From: Labilibaculum euxinicum
GTDB lineage: Bacteria > Bacteroidota > Bacteroidia > Bacteroidales > Marinifilaceae
NCBI RefSeq assembly: GCF_009795715.1
Contig: NZ_WTCR01000007.1
Location: 124,001 to 188,000, forward strand
Direction of reading: 5' to 3'
DNA length: 64,000 nt
The notes below the pieces were generated by a model that made no database searches, was not told the DNA's origin, and saw only the letters and a program-made list of their open reading frames with translations. Shown here in pieces: positions 16,687 through 27,800 of the stretch (positions within the stretch are counted from its first letter, which is position 1; the number at the start of each line of letters is the position of its first letter). Both the position numbers and the translations under genes were made by a program.

Positions 16687-17133
16687 GTGAAAATGAGACA
16701 AACTACTTCTATTTTATTTTTTGCAAGAAAAACTACTCAACTGAAAAATGGAGAATCTCCCATCTTTGTAAGAATCACTATCGACGGTCAACGATTAGAT
16801 ATATCTCTTAAGAGAAGTATTGATTCTAAGTTCTGGGATTCTAATAAAAGGAAATGGAAAGGCAACTCTCTTATGACAAAAGAAAACAATCAGATGAATA
16901 CCTACTTAAAGGAAATAGCCAACCTGTGTGGTATCAATAAGAACTTGAGTACACATTCAGCCTGACATACATTTGCAACAACGGTTACTTTGGGCAATAA
17001 TCTTAACATTAAGGCTATTTTGAAAATAATGGGACATACCAATACCAGAATGACTAAAAATTATGACAGAGCTAGCGAGAAGCTCATCTCAAACGAGATG
17101 AGTAAGATTGAAGGGATGTATCAATATGTATAA
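16687..17133 (+). pseudogene. tyrosine recombinase (integrase) relict
   Basis: 149 codons in one frame. The first ~85 residues are the N-terminal arm-DNA-binding domain of Bacteroidota tyrosine recombinases (RKTTQLKNGESPIFVRI, then KRSIDSKFWDSNKRKW). The frame then jumps straight to the catalytic C-terminus: HSA-stop-HTFATT, KIMGHTNTRMTKNYDR. About 200 central residues, with the first catalytic Arg, are deleted. The Arg of the HxxR motif is replaced by an in-frame TGA (16963-16965), explained by one CGA to TGA change. The C-terminal half has the catalytic His (GHTN) and Tyr (NYD). The element it served is gone or lies further right. It sits just behind tRNA-Ser. Confidence 0.82.
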
Positions 17134-17312
17134 AACTCAGTACAAAAATCTTCGAATAATTAAAATCGCTCGAGGATATCAGGAGGCAAAATATGTATGT
17201 TCTCTTCCATAGTAATAAACTCAAACGAGATTATTACTTTTATTTATGATCTTCAAATTTTCTGCTTGATCCAAAAACAACTATCAATTCCATTAAAAAT
17301 ATGCAATAACAA

Positions 17313-17341
17313 AAGAGACTGTCTTATAATGACAGCCTCTT
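17313..17341 (-). terminator. terminator at the end of the PUL
   Basis: On the minus strand an 11-bp stem AAGAGGCTGTC / GACAGTCTCTT (one G-U) with a 7-base loop, followed by TTGTTATT. It starts 53 bases after the DUF1735 gene and closes the minus-strand PUL. Confidence 0.75.
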
Positions 17342-17393
17342 AAAATTATATTTCAGGTAAGTTAAATACTACTGTTTAACCATTCAGTTCCTT

Positions 17394-18425
17394 TTACGGA
17401 ACCAAAGCAGGAGTAAAAGTTTCAAGAACTACATCTCGGTCTCTTACAACAAGAGTATCATTAAATGAATGCGTAGTTGTTCCAAAATCTATACTATAAT
17501 CTAAATAAACCACATTTCTTGCCTTGTCACCCCATTCATCACCATCATTAACATATTTTCCAGTTCCACTTACGCTGTAACCTGCCGTTGAAGGTTCTGA
17601 AACAGTACATTTTCCATCTTTAGCAAAATTCAATCGAATCTCAAATGGAATATTAATATCAGATCCTCCGTTTCTGGTAGAAAGAGACAAAGAAACCTCA
17701 CCTAAAGTCATCGTATTCATCTTAACAACCTGATCATCTGCAACATAATCTTCATGATAAACATTAGTTGTATTTAATGAATTATCTCCATTATTTGCTA
17801 CAACGACATCCTTACCTCTCCTTAAATAAGTTGCATCCCAAGAATTAATATACTTAATACAATAAAACATATAATCTTTTGGTACTGTACCCCAATCTGA
17901 AGCTATAGCTCTATTGGGGTTTTCAACAGCAGGTTCTCCACGCAGAATTGAGTCTGCATTTTGTACATTCTCTATAAGTAATGGAATAACATATGTATTG
18001 GTAATAGCATCAGGATCTGCAAAAAATGCATCTGTTAATTGTACTTCTATGCCTCCTGTTCTAGAGCCTTTAGGTATTACAATTTGCATATCTTCTGCAA
18101 GCGAATAATAATCACTTGGCATAGGTAATACAGATTTTCCTGATTCAAACTGAAGATTCTGACATAGTGAATTATCAACAGTTACGTCAAGAATCCTATT
18201 AACCGAATTTTCATAAACACCTCCTAATGTGGCTATAATTTTACACTTATGCTCATTATCAAGAGTATTATCATAAATATCCTCACCTAACACAATAGTC
18301 CTAACAGGCGTTTGATAAGCAAAATACACTGTCGTATAATCGTAGTCCTCAAATTCCCAATCCTGATTATGACATGAAGTTATCAGTGAAAGAATTATCA
18401 GTGAAATAAAAATTAACTTTTTCAT
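17394..18425 (-). CDS. DUF1735-type surface lipoprotein (XusE position)
   Basis: 343 residues from the ATG at 18425, which places the signal peptide at the start; the longer frame from 18479 adds 18 residues before it. The lipobox is LITSC (Cys18), so it is lipid-anchored. The N-terminal ~140 residues (YFAYQTPVRTIVLGEDIYDN) are a DUF1735/BT_3987-like beta-sandwich seen in PUL-encoded surface glycan-binding proteins, and the rest resembles the DUF4361 partner. It is the fifth gene of the susC-susD-susC-susD block and probably holds glycan at the cell surface. It starts 23 bp after the second susD. Function beyond glycan binding is not shown. Confidence 0.8.
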   Translation of the reverse strand: MKKLIFISLIILSLITSCHNQDWEFEDYDYTTVYFAYQTPVRTIVLGEDIYDNTLDNEHKCKIIATLGGVYENSVNRILDVTVDNSLCQNLQFESGKSVLPMPSDYYSLAEDMQIVIPKGSRTGGIEVQLTDAFFADPDAITNTYVIPLLIENVQNADSILRGEPAVENPNRAIASDWGTVPKDYMFYCIKYINSWDATYLRRGKDVVVANNGDNSLNTTNVYHEDYVADDQVVKMNTMTLGEVSLSLSTRNGGSDINIPFEIRLNFAKDGKCTVSEPSTAGYSVSGTGKYVNDGDEWGDKARNVVYLDYSIDFGTTTHSFNDTLVVRDRDVVLETFTPALVP

Positions 18426-18448
18426 TTTCCTTATATTTTTAACATTAT

Positions 18449-20209
18449 TTACCAACCCACATTCTGAGTCATATTCCACTTAATCACTTCTTGATATGGC
18501 AGCGGACCATAATTCATATAATCCTGATATTGTCTTTTTTCAATGTTTACCACTTGATATGCTCCATTAGAAGAAATTCTCATACCTCTCGCAGTTTCTG
18601 AAAGTGATTCATTCCATCTGCGTAAATCCCAAAAACGATTACCTTCAAAACATAGCTCTAATCTTCTTTCATTACGGATTAACTTCCTCATATCAGCAAG
18701 AGAACTAATGGATGCTAAATAATTATCCGGCTGAGAAATACCTGCCCTTTGACGAATAGCTGCAATAACATCTCTGGCTGAATAACCATGACTTCCTGAT
18801 CCATCAGGTCCCCATGCCTCATTGGCAGCTTCAGCATAGGCTAAAAACAACTCTGTATAACGGATGCGAGAAACATAATGTTTCTTATTCGCCTTGTTGG
18901 CAGCATCAAGGTTTACATCTTCACGAAGTAATTTACGCAAATAATATCCTGTACGAGTTGATTTAGCGATTGCTCCGATACCATCTTCACCACTATCTTC
19001 ACTCGTTAAAATGGAACTTGAACCTGGACCAAATACACTTCCATTATATAGGATATAGTCATTCAAGCGAGGGTCTCTACCTACATACGGGTTGTTCTCA
19101 TCATATCCACTAGCCCCATCAGCAATTGGTAAACCATTAGCCATAGGAAACGCATCAACAAGATTTTGAGTAGGGTTTACACGTCCACTACCATACAATG
19201 AGGGTGGATAATTATCTGGTTCCAAATCACTTTCTTCTGAAACATTTGTTCTCCAAAGAATTTCCTGAGGATTTGTACCAACCACTAAATTATCTGTTGT
19301 GCTTCCATTCTCTTTTGAATACCAAGTACCTCCTTGTGGATCTATCCCAGCTACACCACCGATAAGATCAAGAACTTGCCCTGCTGCATCAGCGGCATTT
19401 TCCCAGGAAGTGGTTTCGTTAAAAGCAGGACTCGCCGCTAATAAGGCAACTTTGGCTCTGATTCCTTTAACAATCCGGGTACTCAAGCGTTGTCTGTTAT
19501 AGGCGCCAAATACTCTGTTATAGTCAGACACTGATGTTTTACCTTGATATTTTGAAGGCAATTCGCCTTCTTGGATATCTTCAAAATCCAGAGGTAAATA
19601 ACTTTCGGCTTTTGTTAAATCTTCATAAACCTGAGTTATACACTGCTCAAATGTGCTTCTGGGAATATCATAACTCGATTGTCCATCTAAAGGCTCTGTT
19701 AAAATAGGGACACCTAGAAGATTACCTCCAGCATCTTTACCGGCATGTGCCTCTAATAAGTAATACATAAAAAGAGCACGTAAACCATAGGCCTCGCCTT
19801 TAAATCTATCATTAAACATTTCTTTAACATATTCACCTGTAGTTGCCCATTCAACCTGATCAGTTTCAGCTAAAAAAATATTTAAATAGTTAATAGCAGC
19901 ATAAGAGTTCACCCATCTTGAAGTTGGGTTTTCCATTGCCGACCATCCACCGGTAGCCATGGCAAGATAATTATTATTCGGATCATTTGACACTGCATCA
20001 TCAGTTGCAACATCGTTAAACGAATAGCTTCCTGAAGGTAAAAAAACATATGCATTTAATAACAATCCCTCAGCATAAGCTGCGTCTTCATATATGTTTT
20101 CGAGCGTTGGATTATTCTCGTCGGCCGGAGACAATAAGTCTTCACAACCTGTGAAAATAAAAAACAAAGCCAATAATATAAATAAATTTGTCTTCATATC
20201 TGTTTTCAT
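18449..20209 (-). CDS. SusD/RagB-family glycan-binding lipoprotein (second pair, XusD position)
   Basis: 586 residues. Lipobox FTGCEDLL near residue 22 anchors it to the outer membrane. The SusD fold of TPR helices is visible from DEGN-type N-terminus LENIYEDAAYAEGLLLNAY, through RALFMYYLLEAHAGKD, to the C-terminal RYTELFLAYAEAANEAWGPDG, RNERRLELCFEGNRFWDLRRW and the end NMTQNVGW. It sits as a lid on the SusC pore made from the gene before it and binds oligosaccharides. It is 14 bp after the second susC. Family members bind the same polymer that the PUL enzymes cut. Confidence 0.92.
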   Translation of the reverse strand: MKTDMKTNLFILLALFFIFTGCEDLLSPADENNPTLENIYEDAAYAEGLLLNAYVFLPSGSYSFNDVATDDAVSNDPNNNYLAMATGGWSAMENPTSRWVNSYAAINYLNIFLAETDQVEWATTGEYVKEMFNDRFKGEAYGLRALFMYYLLEAHAGKDAGGNLLGVPILTEPLDGQSSYDIPRSTFEQCITQVYEDLTKAESYLPLDFEDIQEGELPSKYQGKTSVSDYNRVFGAYNRQRLSTRIVKGIRAKVALLAASPAFNETTSWENAADAAGQVLDLIGGVAGIDPQGGTWYSKENGSTTDNLVVGTNPQEILWRTNVSEESDLEPDNYPPSLYGSGRVNPTQNLVDAFPMANGLPIADGASGYDENNPYVGRDPRLNDYILYNGSVFGPGSSSILTSEDSGEDGIGAIAKSTRTGYYLRKLLREDVNLDAANKANKKHYVSRIRYTELFLAYAEAANEAWGPDGSGSHGYSARDVIAAIRQRAGISQPDNYLASISSLADMRKLIRNERRLELCFEGNRFWDLRRWNESLSETARGMRISSNGAYQVVNIEKRQYQDYMNYGPLPYQEVIKWNMTQNVGW

Positions 20210-20223
20210 TTTAATGATATCAT

Positions 20224-23043
20224 TTAAAATACAGCTTTGACACCAAGGTTATAGAAACGAGTTTGCGGAGCTTTTCCGAAATTCAATTCCAAAATATCCT
20301 TATTTTTGCTTAACGTTAATAAATTGGAGCCACTCACGTAAATATTTACATCTTTAACAAATGAGCTGCCTAAAACGGATTTTGGCAAAGTATAAGTTAA
20401 CTGCACTTTAGCTAAATCAAAACGATCTGTACTATATGTCCAAAAGTCAGACGTTCTAAAATTATTAGCTCCACTTAAGGTCGATAAACGTGGATAAGTT
20501 GCCGTGTTTTTAGTTTCTTCAGTCCAGCCATCAACCACAACGTTTGAATATTTCTTATCGCCGTAAACCCAGAAATAATCATTATCCTTAACCGCTATAC
20601 CTCCCAAAGAGCCAGTCCCCAACACAAATAATGTAAAGTTTTTAAACTCGGCAGTTACATTTAAACCAAAATTAAATGGACTTCCCCAAGTTCCTAGTTT
20701 GATTTGATCCCGATTATCGATAACATTGTCTCCATTCTGATCAACATATTTGATATCACCGCCTCTTAGCTCACCACCAAAAGTTTGCTTTATTGTAGTA
20801 TTTGCAGCTTCTTCATCGCTCATAAAAAAACCATCACTTTGTAAACCAAAAATAGCATCTGTAGGTTTTCCTATTTTGCTGCGATAATCCTCTATACCAA
20901 ATTCTTCTTCAGTTTTCAACACTTTAGTTTTAACATAAGTACCTGCAGCGCCAATAGTCAAAGCAACTTCACCAAACTGTTTTCTGTAGTTAATTTCAAA
21001 ATCAAACCCTTTATAATTATTTACACCATAATTAATAAATGGCACAAAAGAACCTGAAGGATAATAAGTTCGAAAATAACTTGGATATTGGCTATATGCT
21101 TGTTGAGGTAAACCATCTTTTTTGATAAAAAAAGCATTGGCCTTGAATGCCAACATTTTATTTAACATTAAGGCTTCCACCCCGAAACTTAATTCTTTTC
21201 TTTTAACATATCCAAGATCAAGATTTTCACCATGCGTAGGCGTAAAACCCTGATTTTTATATTTATCATCTCTCCAGGAAAAATAAGATGATCTTGAATA
21301 GATACCTTGATACATATAATACTCTTCGAAATTTAAATCCGTATTAACCTCTCCTGCAGTTGCACTTAATTTTAAACGATCGAAAATTCCACCTTTTAAA
21401 AAATCCTCATCACTAATAACCCATCCTAAACCAATAGTAGGTGAGAAAGCAGTACGCTTATCTTTTGGCAATTTTGTGGAGTTTACTAATGATCCACTAA
21501 AATCAACGTAATACTTATGGTCTAAATTATAGGATAATTGCAATCCTACATTAGCATTAGTATACGATTGGAATTCACCAAACTCACGTTTACGAGCTCC
21601 GGCAGCTAATAACACAACATCCAAATTATGCTTATCATTAAAAGTCTTTGTGTAATCAAAATGAATAAAGGATTCCATAACGTTATGATTCCATTGCTCG
21701 GACAAGTTTTGATTACCACTTCTAGTATCTTTACCATGCTTCGTTAAGCCAACTATAGAATCACCTTCTGTAAAATGTTGCCATTCAGCTTCGTAAACAG
21801 CATATCCATTATCAACAGATTGTTTATACTTATTTATATAGTCAATACTTACCTGTCCATGGAATGAAAGACCATCAATCACATTACGCAAGTCAATATC
21901 AACACCGCTGGTATATTGAAATCTACGATCAATATAATTTTTATAACCAGTCAGGTACTCATCACCGAATGCTGTTGTCCCAAATTCGGAATTACCTCCA
22001 GCCAGATAATTTCCATCAATCAAATACGAACTATTTTCCTCTAAAAGACTTAAAGCATCGTTAGCTGAAGACATGATCGAATTTATCGGAATAAGCGGCG
22101 AAAACTTATTCGGTTTTGCCGAAGCTGCCTTTTCCCAATAGTTACCGTTGCCAGACTTATCTGAATTATAAACAGTTGAAATATTCACGTAAGTCTTGAT
22201 ATAATCATTCAATTTCAAATCAATATTACCACGCACACTTAAACGAGAGTTCAGCGCATTTTGACTTTCTCCAAAATTCAACAAAGAATTATTGCTTTCA
22301 TAAGCTCCAAAAAGATAAAATTGTGCAATATCATTTCCTCCTGAAAAATCTCCATTTACACTATATGTGTTATACATCTTTTTTAAATAATCAGATGAAT
22401 AATAGTCCACATCAGGATAACGATCCGTATTAGTATGACCAGTGTAGTTCGCAATTTCTTCATCGCTATACAAAGCCGCTAATTTATCATTTTCACGCGC
22501 TTGGTTATAAAAAGTCATGTATTCGCCTGAATTTAAATATTCAGGATATGCTTTGGGCATATTAAGCCCTGCATTAACACGAACATTCATCTGCTTATCA
22601 CCAGTTTTCCCGCGTTTGGTAGTTATCAGCACAACACCATTGGCCGCACGTGAACCATACAATACGATGGCATTAGCACCTTTTAAAAAAGAAATTTGCT
22701 CAATTTCTGTTGCAGTTATATCACGTATTTCACGTTGAACTCCATCAATTAGCACTAAATGGTCACCTAAATTCCAAAGATTAGCACCTCCAACAAAAGC
22801 TGCAGTTCCATCCAAAGGATAAGTACCATAATGTTTATCTAAGTATTCTGAAGGATTTAATACCGAGACACCATTAGGCATATCCTTTTCCTTAACAGAA
22901 TTAAAAGTCCCATGTACTAAAGAATCATCATCGGATGCCACTACTTTTGCGGTATCTATTTGGGCATTTACGCCAAACAGAAAGCCGAAGAACAATCCGA
23001 ATAAAACCATTCCTATTCTTATATGTTTCATCATTTTTTCCAT
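20224..23043 (-). CDS. SusC-family TonB-dependent transporter without the N-terminal domain (XusC position)
   Basis: 939 residues. A signal peptide ends after GVNAQ (~27). The plug has VLIDGVQREIRDITATEIEQISFLKG and ANGVVLITTKRG, the usual SusC signature, and the rest is beta-barrel with the C-terminal aromatic LGVKAVF. It lacks the carboxypeptidase-regulatory-like domain that its larger paralogue at 24897 has, and I see no VVGYG-type TonB box before the plug. It pairs with the SusD gene just after it (14 bp gap) and imports oligosaccharides through the outer membrane. Other starts at Met4 or Met5 are possible. Confidence 0.9.
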   Translation of the reverse strand: MEKMMKHIRIGMVLFGLFFGFLFGVNAQIDTAKVVASDDDSLVHGTFNSVKEKDMPNGVSVLNPSEYLDKHYGTYPLDGTAAFVGGANLWNLGDHLVLIDGVQREIRDITATEIEQISFLKGANAIVLYGSRAANGVVLITTKRGKTGDKQMNVRVNAGLNMPKAYPEYLNSGEYMTFYNQARENDKLAALYSDEEIANYTGHTNTDRYPDVDYYSSDYLKKMYNTYSVNGDFSGGNDIAQFYLFGAYESNNSLLNFGESQNALNSRLSVRGNIDLKLNDYIKTYVNISTVYNSDKSGNGNYWEKAASAKPNKFSPLIPINSIMSSANDALSLLEENSSYLIDGNYLAGGNSEFGTTAFGDEYLTGYKNYIDRRFQYTSGVDIDLRNVIDGLSFHGQVSIDYINKYKQSVDNGYAVYEAEWQHFTEGDSIVGLTKHGKDTRSGNQNLSEQWNHNVMESFIHFDYTKTFNDKHNLDVVLLAAGARKREFGEFQSYTNANVGLQLSYNLDHKYYVDFSGSLVNSTKLPKDKRTAFSPTIGLGWVISDEDFLKGGIFDRLKLSATAGEVNTDLNFEEYYMYQGIYSRSSYFSWRDDKYKNQGFTPTHGENLDLGYVKRKELSFGVEALMLNKMLAFKANAFFIKKDGLPQQAYSQYPSYFRTYYPSGSFVPFINYGVNNYKGFDFEINYRKQFGEVALTIGAAGTYVKTKVLKTEEEFGIEDYRSKIGKPTDAIFGLQSDGFFMSDEEAANTTIKQTFGGELRGGDIKYVDQNGDNVIDNRDQIKLGTWGSPFNFGLNVTAEFKNFTLFVLGTGSLGGIAVKDNDYFWVYGDKKYSNVVVDGWTEETKNTATYPRLSTLSGANNFRTSDFWTYSTDRFDLAKVQLTYTLPKSVLGSSFVKDVNIYVSGSNLLTLSKNKDILELNFGKAPQTRFYNLGVKAVF

Positions 23044-23053
23044 TTATTTATTA

Positions 23054-24889
23054 TTACCATCCTGGATTTTGCCCGAAAGACGGGTAAAGAGTTACATCAG
23101 AAACTTTCAATGGCAACCAATAATGTTTTTGTTCAAACACTCTGGTTAATACTACGCGTTCACGATAGTTAACAGGTTTACCGTCTGCTCCACGGTCAAA
23201 TTCAACTGCTGTTTTTTCTTTATATTGCTGTTTCTCAGCCAACAACCAACGTCTCAAGTCTTGAAAGCGGAAATCTCCTTCAAATCCAAGTTCCATAGCT
23301 CGTTCACGAATAATTTCGTCCATAAACTTGCCCTTATTACCTGAATACCGAGCATCAATAATACCAGCACCAGCCCGTTCGCGTATTTTATTAAATGCAC
23401 CTTCAGCAGTTAAGGTATAATTATTTGCACTGCTGCCAGCAGAACCGTATCCTTGCAATACAGCTTCAGCATACATCAAATAAACATCTGCTAAACGCAT
23501 ATATGAAAGATGCATGTAGTTTCCATTAAAACCATCAATTTCATTAATTCTCATTGGAGTTACTTTACTAAGCAAGTATCCAGATCTACCTGACTTGTTA
23601 ATTTGACGACTCGCCCCACCAGTAAAAAGCTGTGCATATCTAAATTGTTCTTTGTCTGCAGGAGCTGAACCACTAATTACTTGATCTCCATCAATGATAA
23701 TATCATGATAGAAACGAGGGTCTCGATTTGCCCACGGATCATTTGCATCGTATCCCGAATTAGGATCATCAATAGGTAAACCATTTGCCATACCATAATT
23801 TTCTACAAATCTGGCATTTGGACAAACTGCACCGCCACCTATATTTGCTTCTGTCCATAACGCACTTGGTCCCCAAGCGCAACCTTTAAACCACTCGCCA
23901 TTTACTAAGCATTGAAAAATAGCCTCCCTGGTATCACCAATACCTCCTGGAATAGTAGAACGTCCGTCAGTATAAAACAAAGCACTATAATCACTAAAAT
24001 TCAGCAGAGCTATATTCGTTTGACCAGCATCAACAATTTTAAGTAACTCACCAAACACATCAGCTGCTTTTTTACAGTATTCTACGTTAAAGGTTTTCGA
24101 TCCTGTTGACTCATAATTCATTAATGGACTCCCGGCATATAAATAGTTTTTCCCTGCATATGCAAGTGCCATAATTTTAGTAATTCGTTGTTGGTTATTA
24201 CCTTCTGTATCTTTACCTACAACAGTACCATCCCAATCAGTCGGTAATAATTCTGCGGCTCTCTCAAAATCTACGGCAGCCTTATCAGCACATTCCTGAT
24301 AGCTTAGGCGAGGCAACTCTAATTTTTCAACTGACCCTAATGCTCTATCAAGATATGGCAATCCTCCCCAAAAACTCATGAGTTTAAAATGAAACCAAGC
24401 ACGGAAAAACAATAATTGACCTTCAATTAAATCTCTTTCCTCTTGAGTAGCATCTACCATATTGTCCAGATTTTCAAGACCCAGATTTGCTTTTCGAATG
24501 GCATACCATGCATTTGGCCATAGCCCTTGTTCTCTTTGGCCTTTTCCAGTTACTACTTTACCTTTATCCAAGTAGGAAATCCAATTAGTATTGGTCCAAG
24601 CCCAATAATCTCCTTTATCAAAAGCAGTATTTAACCAAACTGCACTTTCTCTCTCAATTACCTCATCACCTAAGTTCCAGTCACATGACCAGTTTGCAGT
24701 AGTAATATCAGGAACAGCACAATATAATTCTTCAACAAAACCTTGAAAATTATAGAAATTAACAAAAGCATCTGTTTTAGATATTTCAGACTCAGGTGCT
24801 TTATCTAAATAATCCTCGCAAGAGGCCAGCCCAATAATCATTAAAAAGACCCAACCCTTCAATAATAAATTTATATATCTTTTCATCAT
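23054..24889 (-). CDS. SusD/RagB-family glycan-binding lipoprotein (first pair, XusB position)
   Basis: 611 residues. Lipobox IGLASCEDYLDKAPES near residue 24 is the classical SusD start. The SusD domain has AWYAIRKANLGLENLD, GQLLFFRAWFHFKLMSFWGGLPYLDR, and near the C-terminus LSYMRLADVYLMYAEAVLQGY, RERAMELGFEGDFRFQDLRRW and the end PSFGQNPGW. It lies 7 bp after the first susC and 10 bp before the second, so the four genes form one operon. It is an outer-surface glycan-binding lid. Confidence 0.93.
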   Translation of the reverse strand: MMKRYINLLLKGWVFLMIIGLASCEDYLDKAPESEISKTDAFVNFYNFQGFVEELYCAVPDITTANWSCDWNLGDEVIERESAVWLNTAFDKGDYWAWTNTNWISYLDKGKVVTGKGQREQGLWPNAWYAIRKANLGLENLDNMVDATQEERDLIEGQLLFFRAWFHFKLMSFWGGLPYLDRALGSVEKLELPRLSYQECADKAAVDFERAAELLPTDWDGTVVGKDTEGNNQQRITKIMALAYAGKNYLYAGSPLMNYESTGSKTFNVEYCKKAADVFGELLKIVDAGQTNIALLNFSDYSALFYTDGRSTIPGGIGDTREAIFQCLVNGEWFKGCAWGPSALWTEANIGGGAVCPNARFVENYGMANGLPIDDPNSGYDANDPWANRDPRFYHDIIIDGDQVISGSAPADKEQFRYAQLFTGGASRQINKSGRSGYLLSKVTPMRINEIDGFNGNYMHLSYMRLADVYLMYAEAVLQGYGSAGSSANNYTLTAEGAFNKIRERAGAGIIDARYSGNKGKFMDEIIRERAMELGFEGDFRFQDLRRWLLAEKQQYKEKTAVEFDRGADGKPVNYRERVVLTRVFEQKHYWLPLKVSDVTLYPSFGQNPGW

Positions 24890-24896
24890 ATCCGTT

Positions 24897-27800
24897 TTAT
24901 AATGTTATGTTAAGGCCTAAGTTGATGCGTTTCATTGTTGGATATGCACTATTACTATTGTTTCGCCCCTCTCGATCATCAGGCATATTAGTCCACATCC
25001 ACAAGTTATTACCATTTATAAATACCCTTAACGAACCAATTCCTAATTTTGAGGTTACCGTTTTATTAAATTCATAAGCTACCTCAGCATTCTTTAGTCT
25101 TATATATGACCCATCATAAATATCAGTAGTTCCTCTGGAATAAACATGCGAACTCCATCTAGGCATAGCAAAATCAGCATTGGTATTTTCAGAAGTCCAC
25201 CAACTACCTAATTCATAGGCCTTGTTGGTACGACCCCCGAAATTATTGAAATACACTGATCGATTTGTGTTATTTACACCATAAAATTGAGCCATGATAC
25301 TAAAACCTTTCCACTCTAATCCTACAGTACCACTGTAAGTATTTTGTGGTCGATCAGGATATCCGTATGGTACACGATCAAAATCATCGATTATACCATC
25401 GCTGTTATAATCTACTAATTGATAATTACCCGGTAATTTTTCAGCATCGTAAGCATTCTCTACCGTGCTACCATACACTTCATCCCATGTATTGTAATAA
25501 CCATCATTTATTATCGAACGCGTTTGTCCAATTTGTTTTCCCGCAGTCCTCTGATAATCATCAAGTAACAGCTCATCATCAGCAAAAATAACTTTATCTT
25601 TAGCATGAGACATGCTAAAATTACCCCAAACACGCATACCATTTTTCAGTACTTTGTTTAAGCGCACTTCAATCTCATACCCTTTAACATCAACTTCACC
25701 CAGATTACCATACGATGGTGTTCCTCCAAAATACGATGGTACAGCTCTATTTCCACCATCTAATAAAACATCAGTACGATGATCTTTAAACACATCCACA
25801 CTACCTGCTACTAAACCATTAAAAAAAGCAAAATCAGCACCGACATTAGTTTTAGCTACTTTTTCCCAATGCATATCAGGATTACCAATCCTATCCTCTT
25901 TCCACCAAGTATATTGACTCGTGGAACCAGGACTGTTACCTAGGTTAGCATCGCCTCCATAGGCCCATTGTGTATCGTATAAGAAGCGCACCCACGTATT
26001 GTCACTACCAACTTCACCATATGAAGCACGAAGTTTCAACATATCTAAAAAGCCTACACCTTTCATAAAATTCTCTTCACTAAGCATCCAGCCTACTGCT
26101 CCCGAAGGGAAAAAAGCAAAACGATAGTCGGGTCCAAATTTTTCGGAACCATTATAGGCACCATTCAATTCAACAAAATATTTTGATGCATAATTATAAG
26201 TTGCTCTAAATACCCAGTCTTCACGGAAATGTTCAAATTCACTTCCTGTTGCATATTTATCACGACTAAACAGCCCCATCATTGTAACATCGTGTTTACC
26301 GAATTTTTTAGCATAATCCATTTGTAATTGATAAAACAACTTTCGATAATCTTCACTACCGCCCCACGAATTGGTATAAACCTCATCGCCACGTGTACTC
26401 CATATTGAAGGCATCCAATTAAATTGATTGGTTCCAAAATAGTTTGAATAATAAACCTCACCAGTGCTGGCATCCACCCATTTAGATTGAACTCCTCCAC
26501 CATCATTCACACCTCCAACAGTTTTAAATTTATTATCAAAAGACAAAGTACCTTTAGCACTCAATCCCTTTAACAACATACTTAGATCTTGCTTCAAGGT
26601 AAAATCCGTTGTTATGGTTGCCGTTGTTTTTTTACGTATCCCGTTATTGGCTAGTATTGCAGCCGAATTAAATGCTTCTAAAGGTTCTGGTTGATAATAG
26701 CCCCATGAACCATCAGGATAATGAGGTAAATAACTATCAGGAGCTGAAGTATAAATAGCCTCCCAAACACGAAACTCCCAATCGTCTTGTCCATAAACAT
26801 CTTGCTTAACGGCATAAGAACCGGCTAAATTAGCAGAGAAAACAGTGGTATTTGTTAAGTCAAAATCCAAATTACTGCGAACATTAATACGATCAAAACC
26901 ATAGCCTGGTGAATAACTCTTATCATTATCAAAATGCTTCAATATATCTCCTTCCGACAAATAGTCTACTGAAGTAAAATACTTTACAGTCTTGGTACCA
27001 CCGGAAGCGCTTACATTTGCTTTGTATGACATTGCAAAGTCTTTCACCAATTCATCTTCCCAGTCTACATTAACATATCTTTCACGTTCTGTCTGATCTC
27101 TTTGATTACGATACTTGTTGAGTATGCTTTGGGGAGTATAATCAGCCCATGAATCTGGATATAATGCTACCTCCCGTTCAATAATCTCGTTTCGAAGCTT
27201 TAAGGCATCATACGAATCGTATTTCTCAGGCAATTTAGAAGGTATTTTTACAGTGGCACTAAGATTAACACGAATTTCTGCTTTTCCTTCCTTTCCGCGT
27301 TTAGTAGTAATTAAAATAACACCATTAGCACCCTTTACACCAAATACAGCAGTGGCAGAAGCATCTTTCAGTACCGAAATACTTTCAACAGATGAAATAT
27401 CGACACTACTCATTTGCCGCTCAATACCATCTACTAAAATTAGTGGACTACTTTCATTCCAGGTACTTTGACCCCGAATATATATAGTAGGATCTTCTTC
27501 TCCGGGAGTTCCACTGGAGGAAACCGTAATTACACCGGGTAAATTACCGGTTAATGCAGCCCCAACACTAGTTACTCCACCTGTTCTTTCCAGTGTTTCA
27601 CCTTTTGTCTGAGATATAGATCCTACAACACTTTCTTTCTTTTGTTTACCGTAGCCAACAACCATTATTTCCGATAATACACTCACTTCAGGTACCAAAA
27701 TCAAATTAAATTCTGCCTTTCCGGCAACATTGACTTCCTGTCTTTCCATTCCAATAAACGAAACAACGATAACTGGTGTTTCCTGCGGTATTTTTAATAC

